From Cognatishimia activa (lineage in GTDB: Bacteria; Pseudomonadota; Alphaproteobacteria; Rhodobacterales; Rhodobacteraceae), in contig NZ_CP060010.1 of NCBI RefSeq assembly GCF_017798205.1, positions 496,001 through 560,000 of the forward strand: a stretch of 64,000 nt of DNA, read 5' to 3'. Numbering within the stretch: position 1 is the stretch's first letter; the number at the start of each line of letters is the position of its first letter. The notes under the pieces are model-generated. The model searched no databases. It saw nothing but the letters and a program-made list of their open reading frames with translations, and had not been told where the DNA came from. Below, in pieces: positions 41,757 to 57,024 of this stretch. A program made the position numbers and the translations under genes.

Positions 41757-43130
41757 CTAAAATTTCTGAAAGGCAGGAGAGGTCAGCACCAGAGCGATGC
41801 CTTCCCATCGGTTTTCGGCAGCAGAGGCCGCGAAGGCGACCTCAGGAGGGGCGTTCTGCCCCAGAGCAGTTTGCGCGAATTCGCGCGGATCCGGCAGCAC
41901 GCGCAGCATCTCTTGCGGCGCAGACAGGGCCCAAGCCAGACGTGCAGCCATGAATTGCGGCGTGATCCAAAAGCTATCTTCCTCAGGCCAGCCGTCGGGC
42001 CCATTTGGCGTTTGCCAGGGTTGCCCCATGATCTGCATCGGCGTGACAATCAGGTTCAGCAGAAACTTCTGATTGCTACGCGCCAATGTGGCCTCACCCA
42101 CGTCCAGCGCCCGCATGGCGGTGGCGACAAAATCGATGGGGCGTTTGATATTGGTCATCTCGGGCTGCCAGCTTGCGGGGTGGTTCAGCAAGGCGACATA
42201 GACGTTCAGCAAATTCCCATCGCTGTCGCGATAGGCCGCTGTCAGCTTGTCGATCAGGTCGGGATCGGGAGTATCCGCCATAAAATGCCGCGCCAGTTTG
42301 CTTGCAATATGCCGTGCGGTTGCCGGATGGCGCGCGAGGTCGCGCAGGGCTGCGTGGATGTCATCCAAAGAACCTTTGCGACCATAGTTCTTGCCCAAGA
42401 CGGTTTCCGCGCCCGGTTCGACATGGGCAGGTTTGAATTTAAATCCACCCTCTTGATCGAGGCTTAGGCCTGCAAAAAGTTCTGCCAATTGGCGCACATC
42501 GTCCTGCGTATAAGGACCATCGACGCCCAGCGTATGCAGCTCCATCACCTCACGCGCGAGGTTTTCGTTCAGCCCTCGGGCTCGACGTTTACCAAGTTTA
42601 CTGTTGGGACCAACCGATTGCGCCTGATCCAGATAATGCAACATCAATGGGTGGGTGACCGCTGCGATCAACAGGTCCTCAAAACGGCCTGCGATATGGG
42701 GGCGGATCGCCTCTTCGATGTAAGGAGAAGTGCCGAACCGCACGATATTGCTCTTGCCCCGCGCAGTGAAATGATCGGCCCAGAAAAACGCGAGCCGCTC
42801 GCGAAAGCCGGTGGATGTTTGGGTCCGTCGCAAAAGCGTGTCGCGGATCATGCCCGCATAGGCTTTGCGCGCCGCAGTATTCGCACGTTTCTTAGCCTTG
42901 GTGGCTGCCGCACGGTCGTCTTCATTCTTGGCTTTGCGCTCGCTGCGCCGCGCCTTTTGAAACGCCACAATGCGGTGGCGGAAGTCGCCGAAACCTTCGA
43001 TAGGAAAATCGCGCATCATACGGTCGGGCCCCAAAAGACCATCAAGCATCTCCTCAGCACTTTGGGGCGCGGACACACGTGGGGACAGACCTGTTCCAAA
43101 CCGAATTTCTGCGACCTCTGGATTGAACAT
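41757..43130 (-). CDS. DUF1800 protein
   Basis: 457 residues from ATG 43130 with GGGAGGG upstream. Helical protein with the family blocks FWADHFTARGKSN, LNENLAREVMELHTLGVDGP, YTQDDVRQLAELFAGLSLD and ARHIASKLARHF, plus a Lys/Arg/Ala-rich insertion at about 60-90. There is no obvious signal peptide, unlike its DUF1501 partner, which is translated right after it. Function unknown. Confidence 0.9.
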   Translation of the reverse strand: MFNPEVAEIRFGTGLSPRVSAPQSAEEMLDGLLGPDRMMRDFPIEGFGDFRHRIVAFQKARRSERKAKNEDDRAAATKAKKRANTAARKAYAGMIRDTLLRRTQTSTGFRERLAFFWADHFTARGKSNIVRFGTSPYIEEAIRPHIAGRFEDLLIAAVTHPLMLHYLDQAQSVGPNSKLGKRRARGLNENLAREVMELHTLGVDGPYTQDDVRQLAELFAGLSLDQEGGFKFKPAHVEPGAETVLGKNYGRKGSLDDIHAALRDLARHPATARHIASKLARHFMADTPDPDLIDKLTAAYRDSDGNLLNVYVALLNHPASWQPEMTNIKRPIDFVATAMRALDVGEATLARSNQKFLLNLIVTPMQIMGQPWQTPNGPDGWPEEDSFWITPQFMAARLAWALSAPQEMLRVLPDPREFAQTALGQNAPPEVAFAASAAENRWEGIALVLTSPAFQKF

Positions 43131-43243
43131 CCGACCCTCCCTGCGCACATGCGTCGTAAATCCTTGTGTCCATAATACGGCACAAATGGGTCGTTCCGTC
43201 GGCAGCCACGCGATTTTTTGCCAGAGGCGGTGCAGCGCAAAAC

Positions 43244-43263
43244 AAAAGGGCCCCGAAGGGCCC
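43244..43263 (-). terminator. Intrinsic terminator of aspS
   Basis: Minus strand GGGCCC, loop TTCG, GGGCCC, then TTTTG and TTTT; 26 bp after the aspS stop. Confidence 0.9.
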
Positions 43264-43289
43264 TGCATGTTTTGCGCTTTAGGTCGTTG

Positions 43290-45071
43290 TTATTCCTGAG
43301 GAATAACCCGCAGGCCCAGCTCCATCAGTTGATCAGAGGATGGATCGCTTGGCGCGTTCATCATCAGGTCTTCGGCGCGCTGGTTCATCGGGAAGAGCAT
43401 GACTTCGCGGATGTTTTGCTGATCAGCCAAAAGCATCACGATACGGTCTACGCCAGCGGCACAGCCACCGTGTGGCGGGGCACCGTATTGGAACGCTTTG
43501 TAAAGCGCGCCGAAACGGGATTTCACTTCGCCTTCGTCATAGCCTGCCAGTTCAAACGCTTTCAGCATGATCTCAGGCTTATGGTTCCGGATCGCGCCGG
43601 ACACCAGCTCATACCCGTTACACGCCAGATCGTACTGATAACCCAGCACCTCAAGCGGGTCGCCATTCAGTGCATCCATGCCACCTTGAGGCATCGAGAA
43701 CGGGTTGTGTTCAAAGTCGATCTTGCCGCTTTCTTCGTCTTGTTCATAGATCGGGAAGTCCACGATCCAAGCAAATGCGAAACGGTCCTGTTCGGTCAGG
43801 CCAAGCTCAGCACCGATGACATCACGTGCTTTGCCTGCAACCTTTTCAAAGGCTTTGGGTTTGCCGCCTAGGAAGAAGGCCGCATCGCCCACGCCCAGCC
43901 CCAGTTGTTGACGGATCGCCTCGGTGCGCTCTGGGCCGATGTTCTTTGCCAGAGGCCCAGCGGCCTCTAGGCCCTCACCCTGATCGCGCCAGAAGATATA
44001 ACCCATGCCCGGCAGGCCTTCGCCTTGGGCGAATTTGTTCATCCGGTCACAGAATTTACGCGACCCACCTTTCGGTGCTGGGATCGCGCGGATCTCGGTG
44101 CCTTCTTGTTCCAGAAGTTTCGCAAAGATCGCAAAACCAGAGCCAGCGAAATGCTCGGACACAACCTGCATCTTGATTGGGTTGCGCAGGTCGGGCTTGT
44201 CAGAGCCATACCATAGTGCTGCGTCGCGATAAGAAATCTGCGGCCACTCGCTGGGTGCATCAACCATGCGGCCGCCGCCGAATTCCTCAAACACACCCGC
44301 CAGAACCGGCGCGATGGTGTCAAAGATGTCTTGTTGCTCCACAAAGCTCATTTCGAGGTCGAGTTGATAGAAGTCAGTCGGAGAGCGATCTGCGCGCGGG
44401 TCTTCGTCGCGGAAGCACGGCGCGATCTGGAAATATTTGTCAAAGCCTGCGACCATCATTAGCTGTTTGAACTGCTGAGGGGCCTGCGGCAGCGCATAGA
44501 ATTTACCCGGATGCAGACGCGATGGCACGAGAAAGTCGCGCGCGCCTTCCGGGGAGGATGCGGTGATGATCGGGGTCTGATATTCTTTGAACCCCTTGTC
44601 CCACATGCGTTTGCGCATCGAGGACACAACGTCAGACCGCAGGGTCATGTTCTTTTGCATCTGCTCGCGACGCAGGTCGAGGAAGCGGTACTTGAGGCGC
44701 GTTTCCTCTGGGTATTCCTGATCTCCAAAGACCATCAGCGGCAGTTCGTCAGACGCGCCCAGAACCTCGAGGTCGCGGACGAAAACTTCGATCTCGCCGG
44801 TCGGCAAGTTCGGGTTCACAAGGCTCTCATCCCGCTCAAGCACATTGCCGTCGATGCGGATACACCACTCAGAGCGCACCTTCTCCAGCTCGGAAAACAC
44901 CGGGCTGTCGCCATCCGCGATCACCTGAGTGATGCCGTAGTGGTCGCGCAGGTCAATGAACAGAACGCCGCCGTGATCTCGGACACGGTGGACCCAGCCT
45001 GCGAGGCGCACGGTGTCGCCCACGTTGGATTTGTTCAGATCTACGCAGGTGTGGCTGCGGTAAGCGTGCAT
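43290..45071 (-). CDS. aspS: Aspartyl-tRNA synthetase
   Basis: 593 residues from ATG 45071. Bacterial-type enzyme: OB-fold anticodon domain at the N-terminus ([20 protein letters not shown]), class II motif 1 near [20 protein letters not shown], motif 2 [20 protein letters not shown], a GAD-type insertion (about 300-410) and motif 3 [18 protein letters not shown]. The length matches the bacterial family (about 590). Confidence 0.97.
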   Translation of the reverse strand: MHAYRSHTCVDLNKSNVGDTVRLAGWVHRVRDHGGVLFIDLRDHYGITQVIADGDSPVFSELEKVRSEWCIRIDGNVLERDESLVNPNLPTGEIEVFVRDLEVLGASDELPLMVFGDQEYPEETRLKYRFLDLRREQMQKNMTLRSDVVSSMRKRMWDKGFKEYQTPIITASSPEGARDFLVPSRLHPGKFYALPQAPQQFKQLMMVAGFDKYFQIAPCFRDEDPRADRSPTDFYQLDLEMSFVEQQDIFDTIAPVLAGVFEEFGGGRMVDAPSEWPQISYRDAALWYGSDKPDLRNPIKMQVVSEHFAGSGFAIFAKLLEQEGTEIRAIPAPKGGSRKFCDRMNKFAQGEGLPGMGYIFWRDQGEGLEAAGPLAKNIGPERTEAIRQQLGLGVGDAAFFLGGKPKAFEKVAGKARDVIGAELGLTEQDRFAFAWIVDFPIYEQDEESGKIDFEHNPFSMPQGGMDALNGDPLEVLGYQYDLACNGYELVSGAIRNHKPEIMLKAFELAGYDEGEVKSRFGALYKAFQYGAPPHGGCAAGVDRIVMLLADQQNIREVMLFPMNQRAEDLMMNAPSDPSSDQLMELGLRVIPQE

Positions 45072-45325
45072 ATCGATGCCTTTCCTAAGGGCCGCCCAGA
45101 TGGGGCCCGAAATTCGTCTGGGGTGATACACAGTCAACGCGGCCGGAAGTCAAGCAAATGCTGACCAAATGGCCCGTTTTTGCGCATCCGTGGCCACGGG
45201 CGCTGAGTCGAATTTCGCCCGAAATTCGAAAATCTTTACAAAACGGGGGCAATTTCGGCAGACTTTGCCTCGGGAGTTGCGGGTCAACTGACCTGCTTTA
45301 GTGAGTAAACGAGGGGGCTTTGCGC

Positions 45326-46513
45326 ATGTGGGCGACCTTATTTTTGCGGATGATGCGGGGGCTCATTCGGGACGGCGCTTTGGAAATCACGATGCCGAAT
45401 GGGCAGGTTGAACGGATGGGAGACGGGAGCGATCCTATCAGGATTACACTTTCCGATCCTGACTTGCCCCGGCGCATTCTGTTTAGTCCAGAGCTGGCCG
45501 TGGGTGAGGCCTATATGGACGAAACTCTGACCATAGCGCAGGACGATCTTTACGGTTTCATCGCCTTGGGTGTGCGCAATTTTGCGGTCGGACACGGCGA
45601 AGGTTTGGAGTCGCGGATCGCGCCACTCAAACGATATGTCGAACAATTCAATCCGGTCGGCCGCGCGCAGAAGAATGTCGCACATCACTATGACCTCAGC
45701 GGGCGGCTCTATGATTTATTTCTGGATGAAGACAAGCAATACAGCTGCGCCTATTTCACTGACGCTGATATGAGTCTTGAGGCCGCGCAGGTCGCGAAGA
45801 AACGCCATATCGCGCGGAAATTATTGATTGAGCCTGACATGCATGTGTTGGACATCGGCTGTGGCTGGGGCGGTCTGGCGTTGACTTTGGCGCAGGATTT
45901 CGGCGCTCGAGTCACAGGTGTCACCCTGTCAGAAGAACAGCACGCAGTGGCGACCGACCGGGTTCGCCAAGCGGGGTTAGAGGGTCGCGTGAAAATCTTG
46001 TTGAAGGACTATCGCGCTGTCGACCAGACCTTTGACCGGATCGTTTCCGTAGGCATGTTTGAACACGTCGGCGTGCCACATTATCGCGAGTATTTTCGCC
46101 ATGTGCACGACAAACTTTCAGAAGACGGCGTGGCATTGATCCATACAATCGGGCGCGCAGCCCCACCCGGGCGTACTAGCCCCTGGATCACCAAATACAT
46201 CTTCCCCGGAGGCTATGTGCCTTCAATGTCGGAATGCCTGAAAGCAGTCGAGAAAGAGGACCTCTGGGTCACGGATGTCGAGGTCTGGCGGCTGCATTAT
46301 GCCGACACGCTGAAACATTGGCACGACCGCTTCATGGAACGGATTGACGAGGCCAAAGAGATCTATGACGACAGGTTCTGCCGCATGTGGCGGTTCTATT
46401 TGATCGCGAGCGAACTCACCTTCCGCCTGCATCGGCAATGTGTGTTTCAGTTTCAGATCTCACGCCGGCAAGAGGCCGTGCCATTGAGTAGAGACTATCT
46501 CTATCGCACCTGA
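45326..46513 (+). CDS. Cyclopropane-fatty-acyl-phospholipid synthase family
   Basis: 395 residues from ATG 45326. SAM methyltransferase with the glycine-rich site VLDIGCGWGGLALTLAQDFG, and the family blocks QYSCAYFTDADMSLEAAQ, SVGMFEHVGVPHYREYF and PGGYVPSMSE. The N-terminal lipid-binding region has FSPELAVGEAYMDETLTI. It adds a methylene or methyl group to membrane lipid double bonds. No sigma-factor signature is seen upstream. Confidence 0.92.
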   Translation: MWATLFLRMMRGLIRDGALEITMPNGQVERMGDGSDPIRITLSDPDLPRRILFSPELAVGEAYMDETLTIAQDDLYGFIALGVRNFAVGHGEGLESRIAPLKRYVEQFNPVGRAQKNVAHHYDLSGRLYDLFLDEDKQYSCAYFTDADMSLEAAQVAKKRHIARKLLIEPDMHVLDIGCGWGGLALTLAQDFGARVTGVTLSEEQHAVATDRVRQAGLEGRVKILLKDYRAVDQTFDRIVSVGMFEHVGVPHYREYFRHVHDKLSEDGVALIHTIGRAAPPGRTSPWITKYIFPGGYVPSMSECLKAVEKEDLWVTDVEVWRLHYADTLKHWHDRFMERIDEAKEIYDDRFCRMWRFYLIASELTFRLHRQCVFQFQISRRQEAVPLSRDYLYRT

Positions 46514-47146
46514 TCAGACCAATTTCACAGGGATCATGCCCCGAAGGGAATTGCCCATGTGAATGGCCTTCGCCGTTTTCAGCATGTCGACAGTCACGAC
46601 AGCTTCGAGTGCTCCGTTTTCTAAGGCAATTTCGCGCTGAATGCCGGGCAGCAACCCGCAGGGCAACGGCGGCGTTACGATCTGCCCGTCCTCAAGCGTG
46701 ACAAAGACGTTGGTTATCGTCCCCTCGCAAACCTCGCCACGCTCGTTCAGCATCAACGCCTCATCGATGCCGTCTGGCCTCTCTTCGCGCGCCTTGTCGT
46801 AGAGGCCACGACGCGTGGTTTTGTGCTGCAAGAGCCTGTCGGCAGACGGCAGTCTGACATCGCTGATCGCGACACTCCAGACTTCTAGTGTTTCGCCCAG
46901 CGGGGCCGACGAAAACTCGAACCCTTCGTCGCCCAGTGTCAACCGGCAGCGCAGCGGCACATCCCCGCAGGCCTGAATCACATAAAGCGCCCAAAGATCT
47001 TCATAGTCGAACCCCAGCACCTCAGCCGACCGCGCCATCCGCGCCAGATGCCGGTCCAGATTGATAAACCCGGCCTCTGGCTCCCAGCGAAAGGTCTCGA
47101 TCAGTCGCGCGTCACGCGGAAGGCTGTCGCGTAGCGCGCTTTCCAT
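46514..47146 (-). CDS. pabC: Aminodeoxychorismate lyase-like aminotransferase class IV
   Basis: 210 residues, overlapping the end of pabB by 46 bp. Class IV PLP fold: ETFRWEPEAGFINLDRHLAR, the Lys in LLQHKTTRRGLYD, and ALMLNERGEVCEGTITNVFV. It is shorter than E. coli PabC (269) but has the core. Coupling to pabB supports 4-aminobenzoate synthesis for the folate pathway, whose folB and folP lie at 33-35 kb. Confidence 0.82.
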   Translation of the reverse strand: MESALRDSLPRDARLIETFRWEPEAGFINLDRHLARMARSAEVLGFDYEDLWALYVIQACGDVPLRCRLTLGDEGFEFSSAPLGETLEVWSVAISDVRLPSADRLLQHKTTRRGLYDKAREERPDGIDEALMLNERGEVCEGTITNVFVTLEDGQIVTPPLPCGLLPGIQREIALENGALEAVVTVDMLKTAKAIHMGNSLRGMIPVKLV

Positions 47147-48228
47147 AGGGCTTCCTCATATTCAGATGGGCCGGTGCTGTCCCAGACCACGCCGCCGCCC
47201 ACATTGAGCTTGGCCAGACCATCCTCCACCATCAACGTGCGGATCGCCACATTGAAATTGCTGCGCCCGTCCGGGGCTGCCCAGCCAATGCCGCCGCAAT
47301 AGATCTCGCGGGGTTCGGGTTCCAACTCGCGGATGATTTCCATAGCGCGCAGTTTCGGCGCGCCGGTGATCGACCCGCAGGGGAAGAGCGCTTTGAAGAT
47401 ATCGCCCAAGCCCGCATCGGGGCGCAGTTTGGCACGCACGAGCGACACCATCTGGTGCACGGTGGCGTAGCTTTCGATCTTGAAGAGCTCGGGCACCTCG
47501 ACCGATCCGGTTTCAGCAACCCGACTGATGTCGTTGCGCAGCAAGTCAACGATCATAAGGTTTTCGGCGCGGTTCTTTTCATCGCTGCGCAGCCATTCAA
47601 CCCGTTTGGCATCCTCTTTAGGATCCTCAAGGCGCGGCTGCGTGCCCTTCATGGGCCGCGTTTCTATCGTGCCATCGCTGAGCGTGCGGTAGAACAATTC
47701 CGGCGAGCGGCTGAGCAAATCCGGCCCGTCCTCTTGCAACACCAAGGCCCCCTGCCCGACCGGCTGCCGCGCGGTCAGGGCCGCATAGAGCGCCGAAGGG
47801 TCGCCCTCGTAAACGGCCTCCATCGGGAAGGTCAGGTTGATCTGATAGGTGTCGCCCGCGCCGATATAGGTTTTGACCTGATCAAAGGCCTCTTCATAGC
47901 GGACTTGCGTCCATAAAGGGCAAGGCTCTGTCAAAGCCGTCGATCCGTGCTGCAAAGGCCGTATCGACGGGGCTCGATAAACGCCAAAACGCAGCAACGG
48001 CAAACGACGCTCGCTTGGCATCAGGGGCAACAACCGCTCTTCCAGCGCATAGCCCAGCTCATAGGTGCCATAGCCCGCGACCCAAAGCCCCTCGCTTTGC
48101 GCCGCTGCAATTTCGTCGAACGCAGCCGGCACATCCCCGGGCTTCCACGCCTCGATCACGCGGCTTGGATCCCCGAACCACGTCCCAGCGCCCAAGGGCC
48201 CCTGATCAAAGCGAATCTGCACGCGCAT
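47101..48228 (-). CDS. pabB: Aminodeoxychorismate synthase component I
   Basis: 375 residues from ATG 48228. Chorismate-binding fold: ETRPMKGTQPR, AENLMIVDLLRNDISRVAE, VPELFKIESYATVHQMVSLV, FPCGSITGAPKLRAMEI and IYCGGIGWAAPDGRSNFNVA. It makes 4-amino-4-deoxychorismate with an amidotransferase partner. The last 15 codons overlap pabC. It is divergent from carB across 212 bp. Confidence 0.9.
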   Translation of the reverse strand: MRVQIRFDQGPLGAGTWFGDPSRVIEAWKPGDVPAAFDEIAAAQSEGLWVAGYGTYELGYALEERLLPLMPSERRLPLLRFGVYRAPSIRPLQHGSTALTEPCPLWTQVRYEEAFDQVKTYIGAGDTYQINLTFPMEAVYEGDPSALYAALTARQPVGQGALVLQEDGPDLLSRSPELFYRTLSDGTIETRPMKGTQPRLEDPKEDAKRVEWLRSDEKNRAENLMIVDLLRNDISRVAETGSVEVPELFKIESYATVHQMVSLVRAKLRPDAGLGDIFKALFPCGSITGAPKLRAMEIIRELEPEPREIYCGGIGWAAPDGRSNFNVAIRTLMVEDGLAKLNVGGGVVWDSTGPSEYEEALWKARYATAFRVTRD

Positions 48229-48440
48229 CTCCTGCAAGTGTTTGACGAAATTGGTATAGCGCTCTCGCTCTCGCTGAACAGGGTGAAAAGCGGCTTTTCT
48301 CAGTTGAAATCGGCCCAGAAGACCTTTGGCGCAAAACTCGCTATAAACCCCTTGCACCTTGCCCGCCGATCCTTATAAGGCAGGACAATTTGCGCGCCGC
48401 CCTGTGCGCTCTCCTGCCGCTTTGAACCCCGAGGTCCGCC

Positions 48441-51773
<3,333 letters not shown>

Positions 51774-51791
51774 GCATCTGAAAATTCTCGT

Positions 51792-51822
51792 AAAGGGTGG
51801 GCCCTCGTGGCTCACCCTTTTC
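51792..51822. terminator. Bidirectional terminator between carB and the EamA gene
   Basis: AAAGGGTGGGCC and GGCTCACCCTTT pair with one G-T wobble around CTCGT, with T-rich sequence on the plus side. It overlaps the last codons of the convergent gene. Confidence 0.82.
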
Positions 51823-52645
51823 TTATGGAGAGGGCCACACCGCCCAAGACCAGCACCGAGCAAATCACAAAGCGCAACGTCAGATCTTCGGCCAAAAACA
51901 CCATGCCACCGCCCATTGCGATCACCGGCACGGTCAACTGCGCAACGGCGGCTCGGCTCGCGCCAAGCGACGGGATGATGGCGTACCACAAGGCATAGCC
52001 CAGCCCCGAGGTCACAGCACCCGACACAGTAGCCAAAGCCACGCCGGTCACGCTCAAAACACCCCAGTCCGGCAGCAAGAACATTGCAGCCAAACCCACA
52101 GGCGCCGCCAGAATGAAGTTCATCGCCGTGGATTGCGTCGCATCTTTTGCCCCCTGTCCGGCCAAAGAATAAATCCCCCAGCCGACACCCGCCGCTGCCA
52201 TCAAACCCACCGCCCCAATCGGCAAGGTCAAGGCCTCACTCGGCCATAAAAGCCATGCCAGGCCCGCCACCGCGATCCCGGCCCCAAGCATCCTCTGTGC
52301 GGGCACATCGTCGCCACGTGTCAGCGCTGCGACAAACATCGTCACCTGAACAACGCCAAACAAAATCAAAGCCCCCACACCCGCATCAAGCGCCTGATAG
52401 GCCAGCGAAAATCCAAAGATATAGGCCAACAACGAGGCCACCCCAACGGCCCTCACGCGACCGCCTAGCGCAAACCCCTTACCCTGCCAAGCCACCAAAG
52501 CTGCGAGCATCACCGCCCCCGCCGCCAGCCGCAATGCGCCAAACACAACCGCATCCATCCCCCCATCCACAATCGCCACACGATTGAGAACCGAGTTCGC
52601 GGCAAAGGCCACCATGGTCACAAGGGTCAGCACAAAAATCCGCAT
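51812..52645 (-). CDS. EamA/DMT-family transporter 2
   Basis: 277 residues from ATG 52645. Ten predicted helices, typical of EamA pairs (FAANSVLNRVAIVDGG, then YALWYAIIPSLGASRAAVAQ near the end of the second repeat). The substrate is unknown. Convergent with carB, whose terminator it shares. Confidence 0.87.
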   Translation of the reverse strand: MRIFVLTLVTMVAFAANSVLNRVAIVDGGMDAVVFGALRLAAGAVMLAALVAWQGKGFALGGRVRAVGVASLLAYIFGFSLAYQALDAGVGALILFGVVQVTMFVAALTRGDDVPAQRMLGAGIAVAGLAWLLWPSEALTLPIGAVGLMAAAGVGWGIYSLAGQGAKDATQSTAMNFILAAPVGLAAMFLLPDWGVLSVTGVALATVSGAVTSGLGYALWYAIIPSLGASRAAVAQLTVPVIAMGGGMVFLAEDLTLRFVICSVLVLGGVALSIRKG

Positions 52646-52699
52646 CGCTATTTCTCTTGCTCCAAATATCCTCGCCGAAGGCATCCCACCCTTAGCCAC

Positions 52700-52729
52700 A
52701 AAAAAGGGCCGCTCCAACCGGAGCGACCC
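52700..52729 (-). terminator. Intrinsic terminator of groESL
   Basis: Minus strand GGGTCGCTCC, loop GGTT, GGAGCGGCCC, then TTTTTT, 28 bp after the groEL stop. Confidence 0.95.
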
Positions 52730-52756
52730 TCAATTCACACAGATGTGCGGTGATGA

Positions 52757-54403
<1,647 letters not shown>

Positions 54404-54439
54404 TTACCTCTTTGAAATTCTTGAAATTGGATCGACGAC

Positions 54440-54727
54440 TTAGGACAGGATGCCCATGATGTCGGATTCTTTCATCATCAGCAGCTCTTCGCCGTCGACG
54501 GTGACTTCGGTGCCGGACCATTTGCCGAACAGAACCTTGTCGCCAGCCGCAACTGCCGGAGCAATCAGCTCTCCGCTGTCTTTGCGTGCGCCTGCGCCCA
54601 CTGCAACAACTTCGCCCTCAGAAGGCTTTTCTTTTGCGCTATCTGGAATGATCAGACCGCCTGCGGTTTTCTCTTCGCTCTCAAGACGACGAACCAGCAC
54701 ACGATCGTGTAGAGGTGTAAGTGCCAT
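54440..54727 (-). CDS. groS: Co-chaperonin GroES (10 kDa)
   Basis: 95 residues from ATG 54727: [20 protein letters not shown], the mobile loop [16 protein letters not shown], and [18 protein letters not shown]. It caps GroEL. It precedes groEL by 43 bp and lies behind CIRCE. Confidence 0.98.
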   Translation of the reverse strand: MALTPLHDRVLVRRLESEEKTAGGLIIPDSAKEKPSEGEVVAVGAGARKDSGELIAPAVAAGDKVLFGKWSGTEVTVDGEELLMMKESDIMGILS

Positions 54728-54775
54728 TATAGGTTTCCCTAACAAAGTGTCTCCCTGACTCCCTCAGCGGAGTCG

Positions 54776-54802
54776 TTAGCACTCCCAGTCGGCGAGTGCT
54801 AA
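54776..54802. promoter_or_regulatory. CIRCE element (HrcA operator)
   Basis: TTAGCACTC, nine bases, GAGTGCTAA: a perfect match to the CIRCE consensus, about 50 bp upstream of groES. HrcA represses the operon here at normal temperature. Confidence 0.98.
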
Positions 54803-54911
54803 CAGGCGAATAGTTAGGGATGGGTTGGAGAGGAGTCAACGGGTGTGTGGAAAGTTTTTGCCGATCGAAAAACCGCTCTATCTTACACACTAGAACAGAA
54901 TTGGCCTCGAC

Positions 54912-55145
54912 ATGCTGCAAGACAAGAAATCAGAAACAGATGCGGAAAAACAAAAGGCAATCCTGACGCGTTTGGTCAAAGAGCTTTCAAACAGCCACCC
55001 AGATTTATACTACCAATCCACAACTCAGATCGCTCGATTGATACGCGACCTGATCGATGCTGGGAAAACTCTTAATGGCGAAGAGCGAAAAGTCATGGAA
55101 CGTCTTGGGCACCGAGACATAGAGGTCCTTCTAAGTCTGCACTAA
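54912..55145 (+). CDS. Small hypothetical protein, 77 residues
   Basis: ATG 54912, no strong ribosome site. Charged, helical, soluble: MLQDKKSETDAEKQKAILTR, LYYQSTTQIARLIRDLIDAG, RKVMERLGHRDIEVLLSL. The composition looks protein-like and the frame is closed just beyond the convergent DUF2161 stop (four-base overlap). No family known to me; it might not be expressed. Confidence 0.55.
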   Translation: MLQDKKSETDAEKQKAILTRLVKELSNSHPDLYYQSTTQIARLIRDLIDAGKTLNGEERKVMERLGHRDIEVLLSLH

Positions 55146-55789
55146 TCGCCGGCAAGCCCGGCCGCGGCTAGATCCGTCACCCCATAAACCCCACGCTCCA
55201 CCTTCTCAAACCACCCATAGTGGTTCACCGCCATAATTGCCGTTGCCCTCGGCACCCCCACAGCCCTCGCCACCTCAGCCCCTCTGCTCGGCCCATGCTC
55301 CGCCAAATAAGCCGCACAGCGCCGCGCTTCCTGCAAATAAGCCGTCTCAACTTTCCCGCGCGTGCCGCCTAGGTTCGGATCCCCCTCGCGCCGTTCAAAC
55401 TCCTTCAACAGCGCCCCTCTGCGTGGCTTACTCTTGCGCGGCTTAAACTCCGCCGGGTCCGCATGCACCTGCACATGGCCATCGTCCAACTTCACCGACA
55501 AAACCCCAACGCCCAGCCGCTTACACAGACCAACATTGCCTTTAAACGTCCGCCACCCAGACTTCCCCTTCCAGCGCGGCACACAAACATAGACCCAATC
55601 GGAAACCCGCTGCCGAGCCACCGCCTGCTGCAACAGCGCCAAGGAAAACCCGACCTTGAGCTCGACAATCACCGGGTCCTCGCCTTCGCGGCAGGCCATC
55701 ACATCACAAGCCCCAACCTCGGCCTTCACCTCAAACCCCTGCGCCTCAAGCCAGGCCTTCACCGGCAGATATAGATCCGTCTCTTTCAT
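55142..55789 (-). CDS. DUF2161, putative PD-(D/E)XK-type nuclease
   Basis: 215 residues from ATG 55789. The N-terminal half has the split nuclease pattern: KAWLEAQGFEVKAEVGACDV followed by VIVELKVGFS (Glu-x-Lys), and SDWVYVCVP. Residues about 115-140 are basic, and the C-terminal end is a winged-helix-like AYLAEHGPSRGAEVARAVGV. The family is called a putative phosphodiesterase; the substrate is unknown. Confidence 0.85.
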   Translation of the reverse strand: MKETDLYLPVKAWLEAQGFEVKAEVGACDVMACREGEDPVIVELKVGFSLALLQQAVARQRVSDWVYVCVPRWKGKSGWRTFKGNVGLCKRLGVGVLSVKLDDGHVQVHADPAEFKPRKSKPRRGALLKEFERREGDPNLGGTRGKVETAYLQEARRCAAYLAEHGPSRGAEVARAVGVPRATAIMAVNHYGWFEKVERGVYGVTDLAAAGLAGD

Positions 55790-55984
55790 GTGCCCCAAGC
55801 TACCCCGCGACCGCATCCAATCCCACCCATTTTCTCTTGCTTGAAATATCCCGGGTGAATTGGCCGCACGGCCAAGAGGGCAGCGCCCTCAATGCGACAT
55901 CTCCCCACGTGACAAGCGCGCAAACCCCGCCTATAAGGCCCGCAAAATCGCACGCCTCCCCGGCATATCTCAAGGACACGCACG

Positions 55985-56905
55985 ATGACCATCCAAGTAT
56001 TTGGCCATAAATCCCCCGACACCGACACCACCGGCTCTGCCATCGTCTGGGCTTGGTATCTCAATGAGATCAAAGGCACCCCGGCCAAGGCGGTCCTTTT
56101 GGGAGAGCCAAATACAGAAGCGGCCTTCATGCTGAAACGCTGGGACCTGCCAAAGCCTGCGATCATCGAGGACGTCGCCGATGACGCGCCGGTCGTGATC
56201 GTTGACACCAACAACCCAGCCGAGCTGCCAGCCAACATCAACAACGCCGATATCCAAGCCATCATCGACCACCACAAGCTGGTCGGCGGCCTGGAAACCA
56301 AAGGCCCGATTGACATCACAATCCGCCCGCTGGCCTGCGCAGCCACCATCCTGATCGACCTGATGGGCGAGGACGCCGCCAAAATGCCCGACGCCATCAA
56401 AGGCGCAGCCTTGACCTGTATCCTGTCTGACACGCTGGAATTCCGCTCTCCAACAACCACCGATCACGACAAAGCCGTGGCCGAGCAACTGGCTGCCGAT
56501 CTGGGCCTTAAAATCACCGACTACGCGTCTGAAATGTTCGCAGCGAAATCTGACGTTTCAGCTTTCTCTGACGCTGAACTCATCCGCATGGACTCCAAAG
56601 AATACGAAGTCGACGGCACCAAGTTCCGCGTATCCGTTCTGGAAACCACCGCCCCGGAAATCCCGCTGAACCGCAAAGACAGCCTGATGGAGACCTACGC
56701 GACCGTTAAATCCGAGGACGGCGTAGATGAGGTTCTGTTGTTCGTCGTGGACATCCTCAAAGAGGAAGCCACGCTTCTGGTGCCAAACGATCTGGTCAAA
56801 ACTGTTGCAGAGAAAAGCTTTGGCGCGACTGTCGCGGGCGACACTGTGGTTCTGCCCGGCATCATGAGCCGCAAAAAGCAGATCATTCCGAACCTCAAGG
56901 TCTGA
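55985..56905 (+). CDS. ppaC: Manganese-dependent inorganic pyrophosphatase (family II)
   Basis: 306 residues. DHH-family enzyme: VFGHKSPDTDTTGSAIVWAW (metal-binding His-Asp-Asp), VDTNNPAELP, AIIDHHKLVGG with the DHH motif, and the C-terminal DHHA2 domain with PGIMSRKKQIIP (the SRKKQ substrate loop). It hydrolyses pyrophosphate. A terminator follows. Confidence 0.95.
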   Translation: MTIQVFGHKSPDTDTTGSAIVWAWYLNEIKGTPAKAVLLGEPNTEAAFMLKRWDLPKPAIIEDVADDAPVVIVDTNNPAELPANINNADIQAIIDHHKLVGGLETKGPIDITIRPLACAATILIDLMGEDAAKMPDAIKGAALTCILSDTLEFRSPTTTDHDKAVAEQLAADLGLKITDYASEMFAAKSDVSAFSDAELIRMDSKEYEVDGTKFRVSVLETTAPEIPLNRKDSLMETYATVKSEDGVDEVLLFVVDILKEEATLLVPNDLVKTVAEKSFGATVAGDTVVLPGIMSRKKQIIPNLKV

Positions 56906-56924
56906 TCTGATCAGCAGATTTCAT

Positions 56925-56958
56925 AAAGAGCGCCTCACCCAGGGCGCTCTTTTCTTTT
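56925..56958 (+). terminator. Intrinsic terminator of the pyrophosphatase gene
   Basis: AAAGAGCGCC, loop, GGCGCTCTTTTCTTTT: an 8-10 bp stem and a T-rich tail 20 bp after the stop. Confidence 0.9.
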
Positions 56959-57024
56959 GCGCATAGCAAATCCGTTACAGCTCGGGCATAAGCAGGCGCA
57001 ACTCAGACTCTCAAAGGCCGCCCC